From the NCBI RefSeq assembly GCF_009729015.1, contig NZ_CP045482.1:988001-1052000 (forward strand): a DNA stretch of 64,000 nucleotides, written 5' to 3'. Below, in pieces: positions 35,162-46,947 of the stretch. Position 1 is the stretch's first letter. Each line of letters begins with the position of its first letter. Both the position numbers and the translations under genes were made by a program. The stretch is from Acidianus ambivalens. GTDB taxonomy: Archaea > Thermoproteota > Thermoprotei_A > Sulfolobales > Sulfolobaceae. The notes beneath the pieces were generated by a model. It saw only the letters and a list, made by a program, of their open reading frames with translations, had not been told where the DNA came from and made no database searches.

Positions 35162-36133
35162 ATGAGTCTACTTCCCAAAACTGCGGATATAAAACCTGGC
35201 GAAAAATTTGACGTGATAATAATTGGAATAGGACCAGCAGCTTACGGTGCAGCCTTATATGCAGGAAGGTACATGTTAAAAACTCTAGTTATAGGAGAAA
35301 CTCCAGGAGGTCAATTAACTGAAGCAGGCGAAGTTGATGATTATCTAGGGTTAATAGGAATACAAGCTCAGGACATGATAAAAATTTTTAATGCACATAT
35401 CGAAAAATATAATATTCCAGTAATTTTAGATACTGTAGAAAGTTTTAGAAGAGAAGGGGATGAATACGTTGTAAAAACTAAAAGAAAAGGAGAATTTAGA
35501 GCAACAACATTAATTGTCGCTGTAGGAGTAAAAAGAAGGAAATTAAATGTCCCTGGAGAGGCAGAATTCACTGGTAGAGGAGTATCTTATTGTTCAATTT
35601 GTGACGCACCATTATTTAGGAAAAAGGTTGTTGCAGTAGTAGGTGGAGGAGACTCTGCTTTAGAAGGAGCAGAATTATTATCAAGATATGCCACTAAGGT
35701 ATACTTAATACACAGGAGGGATCAATTCAGAGCTCAACCATACTATGTAGAATTAGTAAAGCAAAAGCAAAATGTAGAATTTATCTTAAACTCTGTAGTG
35801 AAAGAAATAAAGGGAGAAAAAATAGTAAAGAGCATTGTTGTTGAAAACCTTGTCACAAAGGAGGTAAAAGAGATTCCAGTTAATGGCGTTTTCGTTGAAA
35901 TAGGGTTTGAGCCTCCATCCGATTTTGCAAGAGCTAATAATCTAGAAGTGGACAGTCATGGTTACATAAAGGTTGACGAATGGATGAGAACCAACTTGCC
36001 TGGAGTATTTGCAGCAGGAGACTGCACTGGAATGTGGTTAGGTTTTAGACAAATAATTACTGCTACCGCACAAGGAGCAGTAGCTGCTCATAGTGTGTTC
36101 ACTTACCTAAACGAGAAGAAGGGGAAAAAGTGA
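35162..36133 (+). CDS. trxB: Thioredoxin reductase-like flavoprotein
   Basis: A 323-residue FAD-dependent disulfide reductase. The FAD-binding site is IIGIGPAAYGAALYAGR, the redox-active motif is CSICDAPLF (Cys-x-x-Cys), the NAD(P)H site is VVGGGDSALEGAELL, and the C-terminal FAD motif is GVFAAGDCTG. Complete and of normal length. The promoter (CTTTAAATC, 35132-35140) is shared back-to-back with the DHPS-like gene. The stop is followed within 2 bases by the next gene's TTG start. Confidence 0.92.
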   Translation: MSLLPKTADIKPGEKFDVIIIGIGPAAYGAALYAGRYMLKTLVIGETPGGQLTEAGEVDDYLGLIGIQAQDMIKIFNAHIEKYNIPVILDTVESFRREGDEYVVKTKRKGEFRATTLIVAVGVKRRKLNVPGEAEFTGRGVSYCSICDAPLFRKKVVAVVGGGDSALEGAELLSRYATKVYLIHRRDQFRAQPYYVELVKQKQNVEFILNSVVKEIKGEKIVKSIVVENLVTKEVKEIPVNGVFVEIGFEPPSDFARANNLEVDSHGYIKVDEWMRTNLPGVFAAGDCTGMWLGFRQIITATAQGAVAAHSVFTYLNEKKGKK

Positions 36134-36870
36134 GTTGATTAACACATTAAGGAAAATTGGAGAAGAAGCTACAAAATACTTGAGAGAATTACACGAAAAG
36201 AAGGGCATTGACGAAATAATAGGATATCATCAAGGAGATACTACTAGAAGAGTTGATAAATTTTCAGAGCAATATATTTTTGATCTTCTAGATCATTCTG
36301 GCTATAAATTCTCCTTTGTTTCTGAAGAGTCTGGAAGTATATTTAGGGAAAACTATGAATATATAGCGGTAATTGACCCATTAGATGGAAGCACTAACTA
36401 CATAACCGGAATACCTTGGTCGTCAGTTTCAATAGCCGTATATAAAAAAATTGAAGAAGAAAAATTTTTACCTTATGCTGGAATAGTTGCTGAAGTTTTT
36501 GGTAACAATATTTACTCATATGATGAAAACGGAGCATATATAAACAATATAAAGGTAGATAAGAGAAAACCTACTGACAAGATAGTACTACCCTATTATA
36601 ATAAAGACAAAATAAATGAGGCATATTCGATAATTTCAAAACTAGGTAACGGAATAAAAATAAGAACATTAGGTTCTGCTTCACTTGATATGATACTCGT
36701 CTGTACTGGAAGAGCGTATCTCTATTTTGATATAAGGGGCAAACTAAGAAACGTTGATATTGCTTCATCAAAAGGATTTTGTGAAAAACTTGGAATAAGA
36801 TCTCTAGATTTAAAAGGAAGAGAAGTGACGTTTAGCTTAAAATACGTTGACGTCATTCCAGAAATAATAG

Positions 36871-38688
<1,818 letters not shown>

Positions 38689-38744
38689 GAGTTATCAATA
38701 AAATACTTCTCTTCGCATCTATTTAAGACTACATTAGATTAATT

Positions 38745-40295
38745 TTACTTTCTTTTCTTTAGGTCTGACAAAATTTTCATGGCGGCATTATATCCTGGAG
38801 CACCAGTAACACCTCCACCAGGATGGGTTCCGGAACCGCACAAATACAATCCCTTGATAGGAGTAGAATAATTACTTAAGCCTATTGTTGGTCTAAATAC
38901 ATAAAGCTGGTCTGGAGTCATATCCAAATGGAATATATTACCTCCCCATATTCCAAATCTCCTTTCTATATCTAAAGGAGTTAACACCTCATACTTGACT
39001 AGTTTAAAGTTAGGAGCGAATTCCCTAATTTTATCAAAAGTTATCTTAGCTATTTTCTCCTTAATCTCGTCTAATTTTTCATTATATGGAAAATATTGAC
39101 CGAAAATTGAAATAGAAAACTTTCCTGGAGGGGCGGCAGTAGGATCTACAGAAGATTGTATATTTATTGAAAGCCATGGTTCTCTGGAGTACCCTAATAC
39201 TTTAGCATCTAAGTAAGCTTTCTCTATATATTCAGTGCTGGGCATTATTAACTCGGAGGCTATATGCTCTGGCGATAAGGATTTTCCATTTCCAAAGTCA
39301 GGCAATTCCTCGGAATAACCAACTATTTTAAAAGAAACACCAGTAGTTTTCAAAGACCTTATTCTTCTAATTAATTCATCGTCAACTTCAGCATTCTTAA
39401 GCAATTTAAGGAACGTAGTCTTAGGATCCGCGTTTGAAACAACAATTTTAGATTCAATTACTTTTCCTGAGCTTAATTTTACGCCTTTAACTTCTCCCTT
39501 CTCGACTAGTATTTCATCCACCGGAGAAGATTCAAAGATATCTACTCCAACACTTTCTGCAGATTTTTTCAAAGCTTGAGTAACTCCGCCCATTCCTCCC
39601 TCAACGTATCCCCATGCACCTTTTATTCCATTAACTTCGCCTATAACGTGATGAGCTAGTACATACGCAGTTCCAGGCATAGAAGGTGACGCATAAGTTC
39701 CAACTACCGCATCTTCTATTAAGGCAGAAATTACTTCATCTGACTCGAAAAATTCTGAAAGCAAGCTTTTGCCATCAGTTACAAATGTTCTAGCAATAGA
39801 TAATGCCGCATCTTCATCTATCTTAACGCTCTTTAAAAGGCTTAAAAGCTCATCAATATTTGATAAATTCACCGGTGGAGAGAGCATAAGTAAATCAGCT
39901 AAATCGTAAAGTGGGTCCCAAAATTTTACCCATTTTTCATAGTTTTTTGCATCATTTTTAGAGAATTTTTCTATTTCCTTCTGTGTCTTTTTTATATCAG
40001 ACCATATATACAGTTTTTTACCATTCTCAAAAGGCACGAATAATCCCGGATCTTTAGTATAAACTTTTAGTCCAAACTTTTTTAATTGTAAATCTTCAAT
40101 AATTTTGGGCCTAAGTAAACTAAGAACATAAGCTCCAGTAGATACCTTTATCCCTGGCCATAATTCTTCAGTTACCGATGCACCGCCTACTATTTCTCTT
40201 CTTTCAAACACGGCTACTTTTAATCCTTCTCTAGCTAGATAATTCGCTGTCACTAAACCGTTATGTCCCCCACCAACTATTATAGCATCATACAT
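38745..40295 (-). CDS. Phytoene desaturase-like FAD oxidoreductase (PYROXD2-like)
   Basis: A 516-residue flavoprotein of the carotenoid-desaturase/NAD(P)-FAD superfamily: AIIVGGGHNGLVTANYLAREG dinucleotide motif with the following ERREIVGGAS, and a C-terminal FAD motif GLYLCGSGTHPGGGVTGAPG. This version resembles PYROXD2/CrtI-type proteins not necessarily involved in carotenoids. Its ATG overlaps the stop of a 35-residue membrane protein gene by 8 nt, indicating coupled translation. Confidence 0.82.
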   Translation of the reverse strand: MYDAIIVGGGHNGLVTANYLAREGLKVAVFERREIVGGASVTEELWPGIKVSTGAYVLSLLRPKIIEDLQLKKFGLKVYTKDPGLFVPFENGKKLYIWSDIKKTQKEIEKFSKNDAKNYEKWVKFWDPLYDLADLLMLSPPVNLSNIDELLSLLKSVKIDEDAALSIARTFVTDGKSLLSEFFESDEVISALIEDAVVGTYASPSMPGTAYVLAHHVIGEVNGIKGAWGYVEGGMGGVTQALKKSAESVGVDIFESSPVDEILVEKGEVKGVKLSSGKVIESKIVVSNADPKTTFLKLLKNAEVDDELIRRIRSLKTTGVSFKIVGYSEELPDFGNGKSLSPEHIASELIMPSTEYIEKAYLDAKVLGYSREPWLSINIQSSVDPTAAPPGKFSISIFGQYFPYNEKLDEIKEKIAKITFDKIREFAPNFKLVKYEVLTPLDIERRFGIWGGNIFHLDMTPDQLYVFRPTIGLSNYSTPIKGLYLCGSGTHPGGGVTGAPGYNAAMKILSDLKKRK

Positions 40296-40395
40296 GATAC
40301 TTTCTTCTTATAAACCAAGTTAATATTGATAATCCCGCTCCAATGCCTGCTAATATTATTGCAATTATAGCGCCATATAATAGAATCTCTTCCAT
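40288..40395 (-). CDS. Small single-pass membrane protein
   Basis: A 35-residue protein: four N-terminal residues MEEI, one strong membrane helix (LLYGAIIAIILAGIGAGLSI continuing to LTWF) and a basic end RRKYHV. The positive charges after the helix suggest the C terminus is cytoplasmic. The stop TGA lies inside the desaturase-like gene's start region (overlap 8 nt). The ATG sits about 27 nt below a TATA-like CTTAATAAT on the minus strand. It could anchor or regulate the oxidoreductase; this is inference from coupling. Confidence 0.6.
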   Translation of the reverse strand: MEEILLYGAIIAIILAGIGAGLSILTWFIRRKYHV

Positions 40396-40435
40396 TTACC
40401 AGTTATTTTATAAGGATATTATTAAGATTATGCAT

Positions 40436-41536
40436 ATGAGTTTAGAACTGCCAAACTACGAGAAGAACATTTATTCATTAGCATGCGGAATAGCTGATTT
40501 TCTAGGAGTAAAAAGGAACTGCTTAAGCAAACTTAATATCTCTGGAAAAAAGTTGGCTTTAGTTCTTCTTGATGGATTTGGATGGAATATAATGAACAGA
40601 GCAGGAGTTGTAAAGAAAGAGGCCGAAAAATTCCAAACAGTTTTTCCTTCAACAACTTCAACTGTTTTAACTACACTGTTCACTGCATTAACTCCTGGAG
40701 AGCACGGAATTTTAGGGTATAATACTTTTGTTAAAAGGCTTGGAGGAATAATAAATACGCTAAAATATACGCATCCATCAATAGACGAAAGAGATTCCAT
40801 TCAAGAAGCTGTGCCCTTTGAGAAAGCTTTTCCTGAAGTAAAAAGCTATTTAGCTGAAGTTAAAGAAAGGAAGACCATAGAGATAGTCCCCAAGGGAATA
40901 AGTAATACTCAATTTAGTAATGCTACTCACGGCAAAACTTCTGAAACAAAGGAATATGCAGACATATGGGATGCTATATACACTTTCTCTCAAGTTCTAC
41001 AACAGAACTCTTATGATTTCATTTATCTTTATATTCCAGACGTAGATACATTAGCGCATAAATATGGGCCTTATGCAGAACCAACCTTAAATGCCGCAAA
41101 AGAAATATTTGAGAGCGTTTATAGTGTTTCAACAAAATTAGCCAACGTAGGAAATTATACTATAGTAATAACCGCAGATCATGGACATGTTGAAGTTGCA
41201 AATAACGTTAATGTGAAAGATGATAAAGAATTTCTTAGTATGCTAGAAATTCCTCCTTATGGAGATTCTAGAGCACTATTCTTAAAAAGTAGATACGATA
41301 TGAAAACATACTTATACCATAGGTTTAATCTTAGAGTATTTACTAAAGATGAGTTCCCAACTCTCTTGGGAAGAATAGGTAATGTAGAGCTACCAGATTA
41401 CATTGCAGTTCCTCTTGATAATACTGCTTATATTTTTGATTATAAGGAGAACGGAGAATATGGTAAATTAAAGGGACATCATGGAGGTCTTCTACAAGAA
41501 GAATTTGAGATTCCTCTGGTGATGATTAATGGTTGA
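40436..41536 (+). CDS. Alkaline-phosphatase superfamily phosphodiesterase / nucleotide pyrophosphatase
   Basis: A 366-residue cytoplasmic member of the AP superfamily. The metal and nucleophile residues are all visible: LVLLDGFGWN, the Thr nucleophile in FPSTTSTVLTTLFT, PDVDTLAHKYGP, TADHGHVEV and the final GHHGG. Close to nucleotide pyrophosphatase/phosphodiesterases. TATA (TTTTATA, 40407-40413) lies 26 nt before ATG 40436, so the longer frame from 40343 is not used. The phosphoribosyltransferase gene overlaps its 3' end by 8 nt. Confidence 0.85.
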   Translation: MSLELPNYEKNIYSLACGIADFLGVKRNCLSKLNISGKKLALVLLDGFGWNIMNRAGVVKKEAEKFQTVFPSTTSTVLTTLFTALTPGEHGILGYNTFVKRLGGIINTLKYTHPSIDERDSIQEAVPFEKAFPEVKSYLAEVKERKTIEIVPKGISNTQFSNATHGKTSETKEYADIWDAIYTFSQVLQQNSYDFIYLYIPDVDTLAHKYGPYAEPTLNAAKEIFESVYSVSTKLANVGNYTIVITADHGHVEVANNVNVKDDKEFLSMLEIPPYGDSRALFLKSRYDMKTYLYHRFNLRVFTKDEFPTLLGRIGNVELPDYIAVPLDNTAYIFDYKENGEYGKLKGHHGGLLQEEFEIPLVMING

Positions 41537-42050
41537 GTATTTTATTCCATCGTGGGATGATATAGAAGATAGCATATTTAACGTGAGCGAAAAAATTATC
41601 AAAGATTATAATCCTGATGTTATTGTAGCTATATTAACTGGAGGAGTAATTCCAGCAAAGCTAATTTCAGATATAATTGGAATAAAAAATATAAAATATA
41701 TAGAAATAAAATTTTACAAAGAAGTAGGAAAAACGCAACCTAAACCTACTTTAAAAGCAATTTACGTTGACGATCTAGAGAATAAAAATGTCCTAATAGT
41801 AGACGACGTTTCGGATACTGGAGAAACTCTGTCTGCTGTATCTAGAGTTATAGAGCTATTTAACCCACAAAATATAAGATCTGCAACTATTTACGTTAAA
41901 CCTTGGTCTAAAAAATACCCAGATTATTACGATAAGGTAGTAGACAAATGGATCGTATTTCCTTGGGATAAATGGGAAGCTGTAAGAGAACATAATGAAA
42001 TTCCAGTAAAAAATAAGGATAGATTCCTCAAGAGCTTTATTAGAAAATAA
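41529..42050 (+). CDS. Purine phosphoribosyltransferase (Gpt/hypoxanthine-type)
   Basis: A 173-residue type I PRTase salvaging a purine base with PRPP. The PRPP-binding loop is VLIVDDVSDTGETL, and the early loop is AILTGGVIPAKL. The C-terminal WIVFPWDKWE is characteristic of archaeal xanthine/guanine/hypoxanthine PRTases. It overlaps the phosphodiesterase gene by 8 nt, pointing to a nucleotide salvage pair. Confidence 0.87.
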   Translation: MVEYFIPSWDDIEDSIFNVSEKIIKDYNPDVIVAILTGGVIPAKLISDIIGIKNIKYIEIKFYKEVGKTQPKPTLKAIYVDDLENKNVLIVDDVSDTGETLSAVSRVIELFNPQNIRSATIYVKPWSKKYPDYYDKVVDKWIVFPWDKWEAVREHNEIPVKNKDRFLKSFIRK

Positions 42051-43707
42051 TTGGCTCTTTATACTCTCCCCATACTTCTCTAAGCACAGAACTTATTTCA
42101 CCTAAAGTTGCCCCAGCTTTTATAGCATCTAAAACGTATGGGAATAAGTTATCATTTCCTTCAGCAGCTTTTCTTAGCTTCTCTAGGCTATCCTTCCATT
42201 TAATATTGTCTCTATTTTCCCTGTATTGCTTTAATCTAGTAATTACTCTCTCCCTTACTGCAGGATTTACTCTAAATATTTCGGTAGTTCCTATCCAATC
42301 GGGCTCATAGGCAAAGTTAACTCCAACTTTTATTATATCTCCTTCTTCTATCATCTTCTGAAGTCTGTAAGAACTTTCAGCTATTTCAGCTTGAGGATAT
42401 CCTTTTTCAATAGCCTTAAGCATTCCGCCCATTTTTTCAATATTATCAATAACTTTCCAAGCTCTTTCTTCTATCTCATCTGTTAGCCATTCAATATAAT
42501 AGGATCCAGCTAATGGATCCACAGTCTCGGTAGCCCCACTCTCGTAAGCTATTATTTGTTGAACCCTAATTGCTATCTTCGCTGCCTTCTCACTCGGTAA
42601 AGCTAAAGCTTCATCGTATGAATTTACATGTAGACTTTGAGTACCACCTAATACTGCTGCTAAAGCCTGAAGAGTAGTTCTGATTATATTAATTTCTGGC
42701 TGTTGTGCTGTTAGCTCTGCACCGCCAGTTTGTGTATGAAACTTCAATGTCATCGAATCTGGTTTTTTAGCATTGAACCATTCTTTCATAATTTTAGCCC
42801 ACATTCTTCTAGCGGCCCTAAATTTTGCAACTTCTTCGAAAATATTAGTATAACCTGCAAAGAAGAAAGACAACGTAGGAGCAAAGTCATCTACGTTTAT
42901 TCCTCTCTCTAAAGTTTTTCTAACATACTCAATTCCGTCAGCTAAAGTAAATGCTACTTCTAGTATCGCGTCCGCTCCAGCTTCTCTAATATGATACCCG
43001 CTAATACTAATTGGATGCCATTTTGGAATATTTTTATAAGAGTATTCAATTAAGTCTATAGCATACCTTAAGGAAGGCTCTGGCGGATAAATGAAATTCT
43101 TCCTAGCTATATACTCCTTTAGTATATCATTCTGTACTGTTCCATCTAGGACTTTTTTATCGATTCCCCTACTTTCTGCTGTTGCTATATACATGGACAT
43201 TAATTCCATTGCAGTAGCGTTTATTGTCATTGAAGTAGTTACTTTATCCATAGGAATTTGATTCATTACTAAATCCATTTCCTTCCAATGAAACATTGAA
43301 ACACCGACTACACCTACTTCCGTGAAGGCTAATTCTTGATCTGGATCTAAACCCAATTGAGTAGGTAAGTCAAAAGCCATGCTTAGTCCTGTTTGCCCAG
43401 CTTCCAAAAGTTTCCTAAACCTTAAATTAGTGTCTTCTGCAGAACCAAAACCAGCATATTGCCTTATCGTCCATATTCTTCCTCTGTACATATTAGGATA
43501 AATTCCCCTAGTGAAAGGATACATTCCAGGGAAGCCTATCTTGTCCACGTAATTACCTTTTAAATCTAGGGGCGTATAAAGAGGCTTCACCTCTATTCCA
43601 GAAGGTGTTACAAATTTTTGCTTTCTTTCCTTTCTTTTTGCTATCCAGCTGGTATAAAGATTGTTCCATTCCTTAATTTTCTCGTCTATATCCATGATAA
43701 TACCCAA
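42040..43707 (-). CDS. mcmA: Methylmalonyl-CoA mutase, large (catalytic) subunit
   Basis: A 555-residue catalytic TIM-barrel subunit interconverting methylmalonyl-CoA and succinyl-CoA with adenosylcobalamin. Typical motifs are YPFTRGIYPNMYRGRIWTIR, AGFGSAEDTNLRF, GLSMAFDLPTQLG, HTQTGGAELTAQQPEINI and DPLAGSYYIEWLT. There is no B12-binding domain, which in archaea is a separate small subunit not in this window. The epimerase gene is divergent next door (43782). Both serve the 3-hydroxypropionate/4-hydroxybutyrate cycle. Confidence 0.95.
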   Translation of the reverse strand: MGIIMDIDEKIKEWNNLYTSWIAKRKERKQKFVTPSGIEVKPLYTPLDLKGNYVDKIGFPGMYPFTRGIYPNMYRGRIWTIRQYAGFGSAEDTNLRFRKLLEAGQTGLSMAFDLPTQLGLDPDQELAFTEVGVVGVSMFHWKEMDLVMNQIPMDKVTTSMTINATAMELMSMYIATAESRGIDKKVLDGTVQNDILKEYIARKNFIYPPEPSLRYAIDLIEYSYKNIPKWHPISISGYHIREAGADAILEVAFTLADGIEYVRKTLERGINVDDFAPTLSFFFAGYTNIFEEVAKFRAARRMWAKIMKEWFNAKKPDSMTLKFHTQTGGAELTAQQPEINIIRTTLQALAAVLGGTQSLHVNSYDEALALPSEKAAKIAIRVQQIIAYESGATETVDPLAGSYYIEWLTDEIEERAWKVIDNIEKMGGMLKAIEKGYPQAEIAESSYRLQKMIEEGDIIKVGVNFAYEPDWIGTTEIFRVNPAVRERVITRLKQYRENRDNIKWKDSLEKLRKAAEGNDNLFPYVLDAIKAGATLGEISSVLREVWGEYKEPIIF

Positions 43708-43781
43708 TATCTAATTGTTTAAACACTATAAAACCTTTGCTTTTTAATCAAATTTATAAATTAAAATGAGTATAATAGACC

Positions 43782-44204
43782 ATGGAAACTCAAACTATAG
43801 ATCATATAGGCATAGTGGTTGAAAACATAGATAAAGCAATAGATTTTTATGAGAAAAACTTAGGAATGAAATTGATAGATAAGGAAGAATTGAAAGATAG
43901 AGGAATAAAGGTAGCTTTTATGGTTGGTAAAAATGGAGAATCTGCAGTAGAACTTTTAGAACCAATAAACCACGACGATATGAATAATACTGTAGCAAAA
44001 TTTCTAAAAACAAAAGGCCCCGGATTACATCATTTAGCGATAAGAGTTGAAGACATAAATAAAGCATTAGAAGATTTATCAGCAAAAGGTTTACAACTAG
44101 TAGATAAGCAACCTAGACCTGGTGCAAGAGGTCATTTAGTTGCATTCATTCACCCTAAAAGTGTAATGGGGGTATTGCTTGAACTAGTCCAGGAGAAACA
44201 CTAA
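43782..44204 (+). CDS. mce: Methylmalonyl-CoA epimerase
   Basis: A 140-residue vicinal-oxygen-chelate protein with paired beta-alpha-beta-beta-beta modules. Metal ligands: His of TIDHIGIVVEN, the second in GLHHLAIRVED, and a C-terminal glutamate in GVLLELVQ. Converts (S)- to (R)-methylmalonyl-CoA. Divergent from the mutase gene over a 74-nt promoter region with TATA-like sequences both ways. Confidence 0.94.
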   Translation: METQTIDHIGIVVENIDKAIDFYEKNLGMKLIDKEELKDRGIKVAFMVGKNGESAVELLEPINHDDMNNTVAKFLKTKGPGLHHLAIRVEDINKALEDLSAKGLQLVDKQPRPGARGHLVAFIHPKSVMGVLLELVQEKH

Positions 44205-44322
44205 GCTAAGGACTTTATCTGTTAAGTATAAATATTTCCAAATATCTTTTACTCAATTAAAATCTCAGATTTACCTAGTAAATTTTAAATCTTCATGTGG
44301 AGAATATATATGTGGATCAAAA

Positions 44323-44835
44323 ATGCCCTCAAAGAAAAAAGGCGATATATTTGATTATTTTGACGAAATGATAAGGCAGATGGAAGAGGAATTTGAAGAA
44401 TTAGAGAAGGAGTTCTTTAAAGCAGCTGGTAAGGGAGAAGTAAAGACTTTCGGTCCTTACGTTTATGGATTTAGTATGACAATAGGACCAGATGGAAAGC
44501 CGATAATAGAAGAATTCGGTAATGTAAAGAGACTAGGAACTAAACCAATATTAAGTGAAGAAAGAGAACCTTTAGTTGATGTTATAGAAAAAGGCGATGA
44601 AATTAGAGTAGTAGCAGAAGTTCCAGGAGTGGATAAGAACAATATCAAGGTAAGACTTAATGGCAAAACTTTGATATTGTCAGCACAAGAAGGAGATAAG
44701 AAGTACTATAAAGAAATAGAATTACCCACGGAGGTAGACGAAAATTCTGCAAAGGCCACCTATAAGAACGGAGTCTTAGAAATCGTATTTAAGAAAGCTA
44801 AGGTTGAGTCTGGGAAAGAGATAAAGATCGAGTAA
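44323..44835 (+). CDS. hsp20: Small heat-shock protein (Hsp20/alpha-crystallin)
   Basis: A 170-residue ATP-independent holdase. Residues 85-165 are the alpha-crystallin domain (PLVDVIEKGDEIRVVAEVPG, KTLILSAQEGDKKYYKEIEL, ATYKNGVLEIVFKK with the conserved GVL motif). The N-terminal acidic helix FDEMIRQMEEEFEELEKEFF is typical of Sulfolobales members. TATA-like AATTTTAAAT lies at 44281-44290, giving a short leader. The 118-nt upstream region contains nothing else recognisable. Its 3' end overlaps the ZPR1 gene by 38 nt. Confidence 0.93.
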   Translation: MPSKKKGDIFDYFDEMIRQMEEEFEELEKEFFKAAGKGEVKTFGPYVYGFSMTIGPDGKPIIEEFGNVKRLGTKPILSEEREPLVDVIEKGDEIRVVAEVPGVDKNNIKVRLNGKTLILSAQEGDKKYYKEIELPTEVDENSAKATYKNGVLEIVFKKAKVESGKEIKIE

Positions 44836-45328
44836 CTTTCACTTTTTCACTCTTTATAAAGCTTAGTCCAGAAGAATCTTCTATAATTAAGGTAAACTTT
44901 CTTTTACCTTCTTTTGCCTCATAGACGTCATGACAGTCGTTTTCTTGGCATAAAGATCCTAGGTTCTCTAAGAAGTCTTCTAATATTCCCTCAACAGTAG
45001 ATAAAATTCCTTGTGACGCATCTGAAGGATAAATTTCTATTCCTAACTCTGGAATTTTAACTATGGCAAAAGGCGATCTATAAACCATTACGTTTAAATC
45101 TTCTTCTTTTTCTACCACAAATTCCAAAGTCTTAGGTTCCCTAGTTTCATAAGGCTTAACGTCCCTAAATTTATAATTGCAACTAGTGCATTCCCAATTT
45201 GATAAAACTAACTTGCCAACTTCTCCTGCGTCATAAAGATAATCTCTAGCAATCAGTGTTTCGTTCCCGCAAACCGGACACTTAAGTTTTGCTTCGAATA
45301 TTAACTTAGGTTCCATATTCTCAACCAA
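44798..45328 (-). CDS. ZPR1 zinc-finger domain protein
   Basis: A 176-residue archaeal ZPR1-like protein with one C4 zinc finger, CPVCGNETLIARDYLYDAGE then CTSC, followed by the ZPR1 beta domain (TLEFVVEKEEDLNVMVYRSP, IEIYPSDASQGILSTVEGIL). Eukaryotic ZPR1 is a folding factor for eEF1A. In archaea the function is not established, although the neighbour at 45376 is an EF-Tu-family GTPase, which makes a similar role plausible. Confidence 0.85.
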   Translation of the reverse strand: MVENMEPKLIFEAKLKCPVCGNETLIARDYLYDAGEVGKLVLSNWECTSCNYKFRDVKPYETREPKTLEFVVEKEEDLNVMVYRSPFAIVKIPELGIEIYPSDASQGILSTVEGILEDFLENLGSLCQENDCHDVYEAKEGKRKFTLIIEDSSGLSFIKSEKVKVTRSLSLSQTQP

Positions 45329-45375
45329 AGCTTATTTGGTAGTATTTACATATATTATACTGAGTAAAGTGCGAA

Positions 45376-46947
45376 ATGAAGCTTCCACGAGAAAATGATA
45401 TAGGAAAAATAGAATATAAACTTATTCTATCAGATGTATCAGAAGAGCGACTGCAAGAATTAGCCACGCAAATGAAATATAGAATTGAAGAAGGTGGCGG
45501 AGAAGCTATTTATGTTATAGGAGTAAGTGATGATGGAGATGTAATAGGATTAAATAAAGAAGACTTAGAGCATACAATAGATGTGCTAGAAAAAATAGCT
45601 AAAATGATAAACTCTAAGATAGTACATAAGAGAATTGTAGAAATAAGAAAAGATAAATATGTTGCAGAATTACTAATAAGATTACATAAAAGCGATTTGC
45701 CTATTCAAGTTAATGTTGCAGTAATGGGTCACGTAAATGCTGGAAAAAGTACTATAACAGGAACTCTAATTCTAGGGAAGCTTGATGACGGTAATGGAGC
45801 ATTACGTGCAATGATAGCCAGATACCTTCATGAAGTTATAAGCGGAAGAACTTCATCAATAACTTTAAGGATCTTAGGTTTTGATGATGAAGGAAACATC
45901 ATAAATCACAGCTGTAGAGATCCTTTAGATGAGGCAGAAGTTACTATTAAAAGTTCTAAAATAGTAAGACTGATAGATCTTGGCGGTCACGAAAGGTACT
46001 TAAGAACTACATTAAAAGGACTAATGGGTTACGAAACAGATTACGTAATGCTGGTTGTTGGCAGTGATGATGGATTAAGCATAATGGGCAAAGAACACCT
46101 AGCAGTTGCTTCTGTGCTTAAATACCCTGTATTTATTGTAATAACTAAAATAGATAAATTCCCTAAAGAGAGAGTAAACCAAATAATAAACGATATAAGG
46201 AATGTGCTTAGGATTCCGGGTATAAATAGGTTCGTAATGGAAGTTAATGACGATGATGACTTACTAAATGCAATAATAGGTGTAAAAACTGGAAGAGTTG
46301 TTCCTATATTTAAAGTTTCAAATGTAAGCGGAGAAGGAATAGGATTGCTCACAAGGTTCCTTTACTTGTTACCGCCAAGAAAAATAATAACACAATCTAA
46401 CGATACATTAGTTTATATTGATGAGATATATAACGTATCTGGGGTAGGACCAGTAGTTCTAGGCTCAGTAGTAAGGGGAAAAGTTCATCCCAACGATACA
46501 GTATATATTGGACCAGTAGACGGCGGAGAATTCTTACAAGCTAAAGTAAAGAGCATTCAAATCAATAGGGTATTCGTAGATGAAGCTAATCAAGGTAGCA
46601 TAGCAACTTTTGCCATACAAGGCGTAAATAGGGAAGTCTTAAGGAAGGGTATGATATTAGCTGAAAATAATAAGCCAAAAGCTACACAAAGTTTTACAGC
46701 AAAAGTCATAGTGCTACATCATCCTACTACAATAAAAGAAGGTTATGTAGCAACTTTACACTTATACACAATAAGACAAGCGGTAAAATTCGAAAAAATA
46801 GCTAGAGGGTTATTGAGAACTGGCGAATCATCCGAAGTTGAGCTGAAATTCCTTTACAGACCAGAATATATTGAAAAAGGTCAAATTTTCATATTTAGAG
46901 AAGGTAGAACAAGAGGATTAGGAATTGTTACTGGAATTAATAGCTGA
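45376..46947 (+). CDS. GTPBP1-like translational GTPase
   Basis: A 523-residue EF-Tu-superfamily GTPase. An N-terminal domain of about 110 residues precedes G1 GHVNAGKST (118-126), G3 DLGGHERYLRTT, G4 TKID and two beta-barrel domains (VGPVVLGSVVRGKVHPND; C-terminal VATLHLYTIRQAVKF). G3 reads DLGGH rather than DxPGH, as is usual in the GTPBP1 group. Archaeal GTPBP1 homologues are linked to mRNA decay/ribosome functions by analogy. Divergent from ZPR1 with 47 nt between starts; overlaps CoxG by 30 nt at the end. Confidence 0.87.
   Translation: MKLPRENDIGKIEYKLILSDVSEERLQELATQMKYRIEEGGGEAIYVIGVSDDGDVIGLNKEDLEHTIDVLEKIAKMINSKIVHKRIVEIRKDKYVAELLIRLHKSDLPIQVNVAVMGHVNAGKSTITGTLILGKLDDGNGALRAMIARYLHEVISGRTSSITLRILGFDDEGNIINHSCRDPLDEAEVTIKSSKIVRLIDLGGHERYLRTTLKGLMGYETDYVMLVVGSDDGLSIMGKEHLAVASVLKYPVFIVITKIDKFPKERVNQIINDIRNVLRIPGINRFVMEVNDDDDLLNAIIGVKTGRVVPIFKVSNVSGEGIGLLTRFLYLLPPRKIITQSNDTLVYIDEIYNVSGVGPVVLGSVVRGKVHPNDTVYIGPVDGGEFLQAKVKSIQINRVFVDEANQGSIATFAIQGVNREVLRKGMILAENNKPKATQSFTAKVIVLHHPTTIKEGYVATLHLYTIRQAVKFEKIARGLLRTGESSEVELKFLYRPEYIEKGQIFIFREGRTRGLGIVTGINS

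Noticed and set aside
40343..40435. 31-residue extension of the phosphodiesterase
   Set aside because: It is antisense to the small membrane protein and lies upstream of the TATA box at 40407; ATG 40436 fits a leaderless start.
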